Shown here one piece after another: positions 63,803 through 64,000 of a stretch of 64,000 bases of DNA. A program made the position numbers and the translations under genes. Source of the DNA: an uncultured Rhodoblastus sp. (GTDB lineage: Bacteria > Pseudomonadota > Alphaproteobacteria > Rhizobiales > Beijerinckiaceae); NCBI RefSeq assembly GCF_903903185.1, contig NZ_CAIUXT010000226.1, forward strand, positions 1 to 64,000, given 5' to 3'. Each line of letters opens with the position of its first letter. Within the stretch, counting starts at the first letter, position 1. Below the pieces are notes generated by a model. The model worked only from the letters and a program-made list of their open reading frames with translations. It had not been told where the DNA came from and made no database searches.

Positions 63803-64000
63803 TCAATACGGCTTGCTTTTGTCGCCCCGATACAGATGCTCGACGTCGCGCTCGCCTTCCTGGCACTCGTTGAACCAGAGTTCGTAATTCGGCTGGTTGA
63901 CGTGCGCGCGCGAGAAATCGGACGCAAGCGTCCATGGCTGCGTGTAGACGCCGGGGTCTTCATATCGCTGCTCGAGCCGGAACTTGTTGGGGCCGGTGAA
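63803..64000 (-). CDS. C-terminal part of an unknown protein (runs off the window)
   Basis: An open frame enters from the window end and stops at 63803-63805. The last 65 residues read FTGPNKFRLEQRYEDPGVYT, then QPWTLASDFSRAHVN, YELWFNECQEGERDVEHLYR and GDKSKPY. The pattern YEDPGVYTQPWT with a later ECQEGE resembles the end of hypothetical periplasmic proteins, from memory without a name. It is the upstream neighbour of the DUF6644-like genes on the same strand. A start is outside the window. Confidence 0.6.
   Translation of the reverse strand, partial: FTGPNKFRLEQRYEDPGVYTQPWTLASDFSRAHVNQPNYELWFNECQEGERDVEHLYRGDKSKPY

Overview
This window looks like chromosomal DNA of a diazotrophic alphaproteobacterium of the Hyphomicrobiales (Rhizobiales). 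The base composition is GC-rich. The DnaG lacks its zinc ligands in the way I recall from Rhizobiales. The housekeeping synteny (dnaG-rpoD, 6S RNA next to a 5-formyl-THF cyclo-ligase gene, DUF465 genes beside purEK), the NifA linker cysteines and the short palindromic repeats all fit. A Beijerinckiaceae/Methylocystaceae or Rhodoblastus-like genome is my best guess, but no rRNA or other decisive marker is present.

Positions 1-16000 are mostly housekeeping: dnaG, rpoD, 6S RNA, 5-FCL, a YmdB-type phosphoesterase, yebC, a propionate/acetate CoA ligase on the minus strand, two membrane glycosyltransferases, two DUF465 proteins, purEK and two membrane proteins. Positions 16000-33750 hold accessory cell-envelope functions: an AraC regulator, a secreted sulfatase with a Tat-exported HAD phosphatase, a cold-shock protein, an OprB porin coupled to MgtE, a dual-RCK channel-like protein, an esterase group, a CDF transporter and a two-gene RND pump.

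Positions 33895-53254 form a nitrogen-fixation and Fe-S island. It contains fixABCX followed by a second fixC-fixX copy, an Fe4S4 LRV protein, nifA, modD with a YqeB/EF2563-like gene, an IsdG-like monooxygenase, an unknown protein, a Rieske protein and a sufBCDS-sufT operon with a TPR gene. A CGFS glutaredoxin and a thioredoxin-like ferredoxin diverge from the TPR gene. By eye I find sigma-54 (-24/-12) sites with NifA upstream activator motifs (TGT-N10-ACA) ahead of fixA, nifA and the YqeB-like/modD pair. At fixA and YqeB/modD the UAS-to-promoter spacing is almost the same (85 and 81 bp), which ties these genes into one NifA regulon.

Positions 54106-61992 form a sulfur-metabolism island: an IPNS-like oxygenase, a frameshifted remnant of an O-acetylhomoserine sulfhydrylase (MetY-type), a RuBisCO-like protein overlapping a cupin, two TauD-like dioxygenases and an SsuABC-type sulfonate transporter. 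The RuBisCO-like/cupin pair matches the methylthioadenosine-isoprenoid shunt described in Rhodospirillum rubrum. The dead MetY gene next to it would have been the natural sink for the methanethiol released. The window ends in a poorly characterised cluster: a c-type cytochrome, two four-helix DUF6644-like membrane proteins and the 3' end of an unknown gene.
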